The notes below the pieces were generated by a model. It saw nothing but the letters and a program-made list of their open reading frames with translations, did no database searches and was not told where the DNA came from. A DNA stretch of 64,000 bases from Macrophomina tecta (Eukaryota > Ascomycota > Dothideomycetes > Botryosphaeriales > Botryosphaeriaceae), in contig JAKSGN010000041.1 in the NCBI GenBank assembly GCA_024180945.1, positions 62,001 through 126,000 of the forward strand, in the 5' to 3' direction. The position numbers and the translations under genes were made by a program. Each line of letters opens with the position of its first letter. Positions within the stretch are counted from its first letter, which is position 1. This document shows, one piece after another, positions 62,009 through 64,000 of the stretch.

Positions 62009-63670
62009 ATGGGCAGCGGCTGCCACACATGCCGTGCGAGACACATTAAATGTGGTGTGTAAATCACCAGCCGCGCCGAACCACTTAGAGCTGACCCTTG
62101 CCTGAACCCTAATCAGATGAGCGGAAACCCACATGCCGCCGCTGCGAGAAGTCTGGGTATACGTGCCAAGGCTACACGAAGACTATCTACTTCCTAATCC
62201 ACACAACAAGCGGCGCGTCGTCCTCTCTTTCAGGAGTACCCTCTCGGTCTACGTTAGGAGCGCCTTCTGGAATAATTCTACAAAAAGCCAAACCGCCGGT
62301 GAAATCGAGGACTGCGCAAGAGCAGCGGAATCTGGCTAGAAGAAAGCAACAATGGGCGTACTCCCTTCCAACCATGCCCAAAGAGCTGGGCCTTAAGGGC
62401 TGGGTGGAGGATATGGCATTCTCATTCACCTTCTCGAATTTCCTCTACAATAATTTCGGCCGGCCCTGGATGCAATTGGCCGCCCATGGTGCAATCGATA
62501 ACATGTCGCTGGCCGCCTGCAAAGCTTTTGCGCTCGGCTTCTTCGGGAATTCTCAGCGCCAGCCATGGATCCAGGAGAAGGGAGCGAAGGAACATGGCAT
62601 TTCGCTACGTTTGTTGATAAAGGAGCTGCCAAAAGCCGACCGAGTGAATGCCGCGAAATACATTATCCCAGTGATGCTGCTGCTGCTGTACAATGTATGT
62701 TAATGTTCATGCTAGACAAGAGATGAGCAACGCGCTGACTAGCCGGCACAGAACACTGTATGCCAAAAGGTTGACTTCAGCCACCATAAGGGTCTAGCAC
62801 AGTTGATTTTACTGTGCGGACCAGAGCGATTTCAGCATCAGCCATTGTTAAATGTATTCGAGGCGACCAGAGATCTCCTAGTAAGACCTATCTTTGCCCC
62901 GCAACCAATCGCGCATCCACTTACCTCGGTTAAAGATATTGAAAGCGCTCATCGAACGCAAACGCACTTTCTTTGAAGAAGATCGGTGGAAAACAGTTCC
63001 TTGGGCACTCAACCCTTTCGCAAAAAGTCCAACCAACCATCTCCTTGACATTCTCGCTGACGTCCCGGCCTTCCTCGAGTATGAAAAGACCATTAAGCAG
63101 GCTAACGACAACAGTCTACGAAAGAGCCTGCGCTCGCGTGTAGAACAGCGCCTACACGATGTCTACCAGTGGCGCTGGGCATGGGAATTACGGAATCCAG
63201 GTGCCGCTTTCGAAGTCTCGACCAGAACTAGTACTCAAATGCCGTCACTGGAAATCCCTCGAGGTCTAGAAACGTCGCTGCTATTCACAACCTGGCTCCA
63301 GGCAAGCGAAATATGCCTCTACAACGCCGTGCTCATCTGGCTGCTTCACGTCCAGGGCGAACTGCGGCCTGCTGCTTTCCCCTACCTTTCGCCCTCGCCT
63401 TTGGCTTCATTCAAGTCCTCTCATCCCTCACCGCTCCTCCTCCCTGGCCAGGTGCGGTCGCTGCGTCAGCCGGCAATGGAAATCTGTCGCTCGTTCCAAT
63501 ACCTGATTGACAGCTTTGCGAAATCAGGCGAAACGCCTCTATCCTGGCTGATGCCAATTAGTCTCGCGTATTACATTTTACAAGAAGACCGCGAATACGT
63601 CGGTTGGATCCGGATGAGACTAGACGGATGTAAAGGTAAGGCAGAGCTTCCGGCGTATAAAGGGGCGTAG
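62009..63670 (+). CDS. Zn2Cys6 fungal transcription factor, four exons, intact
   Basis: Exons 62009-62054, 62117-62694, 62770-62880 and 62936-63670 join to 490 codons (489 residues) without a stop. ATG at 62009 gives MGSGCHTC. The binuclear zinc cluster is C5-x2-C8-x6-C15-x6-C22-x2-C25-x6-C32, split by the first intron one base after the C15 codon. A short linker follows, then a helical fungal-specific regulatory domain with ALGFFGNSQRQPWIQEKG, LRLLIKELPKADR, HHKGLAQLILLCGPERF and ALIERKRTFFEEDRWKTVPW. This is the arrangement of Zn2Cys6 proteins of the DUF3468/Fungal_trans_2 kind, often local regulators of metabolic genes. It is predicted to be nuclear and to bind CGG-containing sites; the target is unknown. 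It lies 1.5 kb from the RIP-mutated block yet is undamaged. The last exon could be spliced further (GTAAGG at 63636), but the frame closes at 63668-63670. Confidence 0.85.
62055..62116 (+). other. Intron 1 of the Zn2Cys6 gene
   Basis: 62 bp, GTGTGT...AATCAG, phase 1, with a CTGAC branch-like motif near 62091. Its removal is required to complete the zinc cluster (C15-D16-E17). Confidence 0.85.
62695..62769 (+). other. Intron 2 of the Zn2Cys6 gene
   Basis: 75 bp, GTATGT...AAAAG, phase 0, with CTGAC near 62736. Unspliced reading stops two codons later. Spliced reading passes from LLLLYN into VDFSHHKG, as the family requires. A nearby TTCAG would give a stop, so it is not the acceptor. Confidence 0.8.
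62881..62935 (+). other. Intron 3 of the Zn2Cys6 gene
   Basis: 55 bp, GTAAGA...TAAAG, phase 0. It joins EATRDLL to ILKALIERKR. Reading through changes frame, and the alternative AG six bases downstream would give the wrong frame. Confidence 0.78.
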
Positions 63671-64000
63671 GAGACGGTGAAGTACCGGACACGCGCAGTT
63701 GGTGATATGGTGTTATCCAACCCCATGAACTACGAGTCCGTGAGAAAACATATTGCCGAAAATTGGCCCGGTGCATATCTTCTCTTTCGGAATACGATGC
63801 TGACATGACCCGGATCAACCTTAGATATCTCGGCGGTGCTTCGGCAGCAGAATAATTCCAATAGCGTCCCTTGGTTCGATCGCGCAACCGGCCTTCCCCT
63901 CGTTCTATTAAGAGCCGCTGAACCTTTGAAAGGTGCGAGCCATGTTCCGACCGATGCGCAGCTTCCCCTTCGCACTTCAGCACGCGGTTACTACATAAAT
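63671..64000 (+). other. Downstream of the Zn2Cys6 gene, possible coding fragment
   Basis: From about 63725 to the window end the + strand in the same frame as exon 4 is open except for one TGA near 63806. It reads MNYESVRKHIAENWPGAY near 63725 and later LPLRTSARGYYIN. It could be a decayed or spliced piece of a neighbouring gene, or chance. I do not recognise it. Minus-strand open frames at 63558-63983 look like shadows. Confidence 0.25.

Noticed and set aside
62133..62339. + frame of 68 codons, and minus frames 62187-62429, 62426-62632 and 62878-63111
   Set aside because: Different frames from the spliced zinc-cluster gene; the spliced reading explains the region.
63313..63983. Frames 63313-63510 (+), 63558-63983 (-) and 63730-63975 (-)
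   Set aside because: They overlap the last exon of the regulator gene or its downstream region without family features.

Overview
This window comes from a filamentous ascomycete (Pezizomycotina-type) genome. About 61 kb is a stack of dead transposable elements, followed by roughly 2.9 kb of normal GC-balanced DNA that holds one intact gene. The fungal assignment rests on three things. Ty1/copia and Ty3/gypsy chromovirus elements, Fot1/pogo elements and a piggyBac element are present. The mutation pattern is typical of repeat-induced point mutation (RIP): CpA and TpG are depleted, TpA is in excess, in-frame stops are almost all TAG/TAA where CAG, CAA or TGG is expected, and differences between copies are almost all C/T or G/A. 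The one intact gene is a short-intron Zn2Cys6 transcription factor, a class confined to fungi.

Layout. (1) 1-10886: the 3' part of a copia element (Copia-A1, + strand, 5' end outside the window), split at 1558 by a complete gypsy element, Gypsy-1a (1559-8699, target duplication cttat). (2) 10887-13848: very AT-rich old DNA with two solo LTRs of one family (11137-11802, duplication taaag; 12394-13203, duplication ctagc) and a small minisatellite. (3) 13849-60463: one 46.6-kb nested structure. Its outer shell is Copia-A2 (minus strand, duplication tataa). A piggyBac-like element (14358-18728), itself carrying a Fot1-like element (14529-16391), sits in the 3' LTR of the shell. Copia-B (19647-53978, + strand) sits in its RNase H region, and a second Fot1-like element (57302-59153) lies upstream of its gag. 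Copia-B in turn holds Gypsy-4 (22810-44124) and Gypsy-1b (45714-52867, minus). The 5' LTR of Gypsy-4 holds Copia-C (22910-29139, minus) and Gypsy-3 (29165-35810). The order of nesting gives the relative order of insertion, four levels deep. (4) 60464-61145: AT-rich flank without recognisable content. (5) 61146-64000: the AT-rich DNA stops abruptly. A 489-codon Zn2Cys6 regulator gene with three introns lies at 62009-63670, and its first exon is too short to show up as an open frame.

No retroelement here can move by itself. Each reverse transcriptase active site I could read has lost an Asp of YxDD, zinc-knuckle ligands are largely changed to Tyr, and the reading frames carry many stops. Two points deserve attention. 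All three gypsy families carry a second, oppositely oriented reading frame that meets the end of pol tail to tail. All three copia families have a primer-binding site that fits the anticodon arm of initiator tRNA-Met rather than a tRNA 3' end. Element names (Copia-A, Gypsy-1 and so on) are local labels, not database names.
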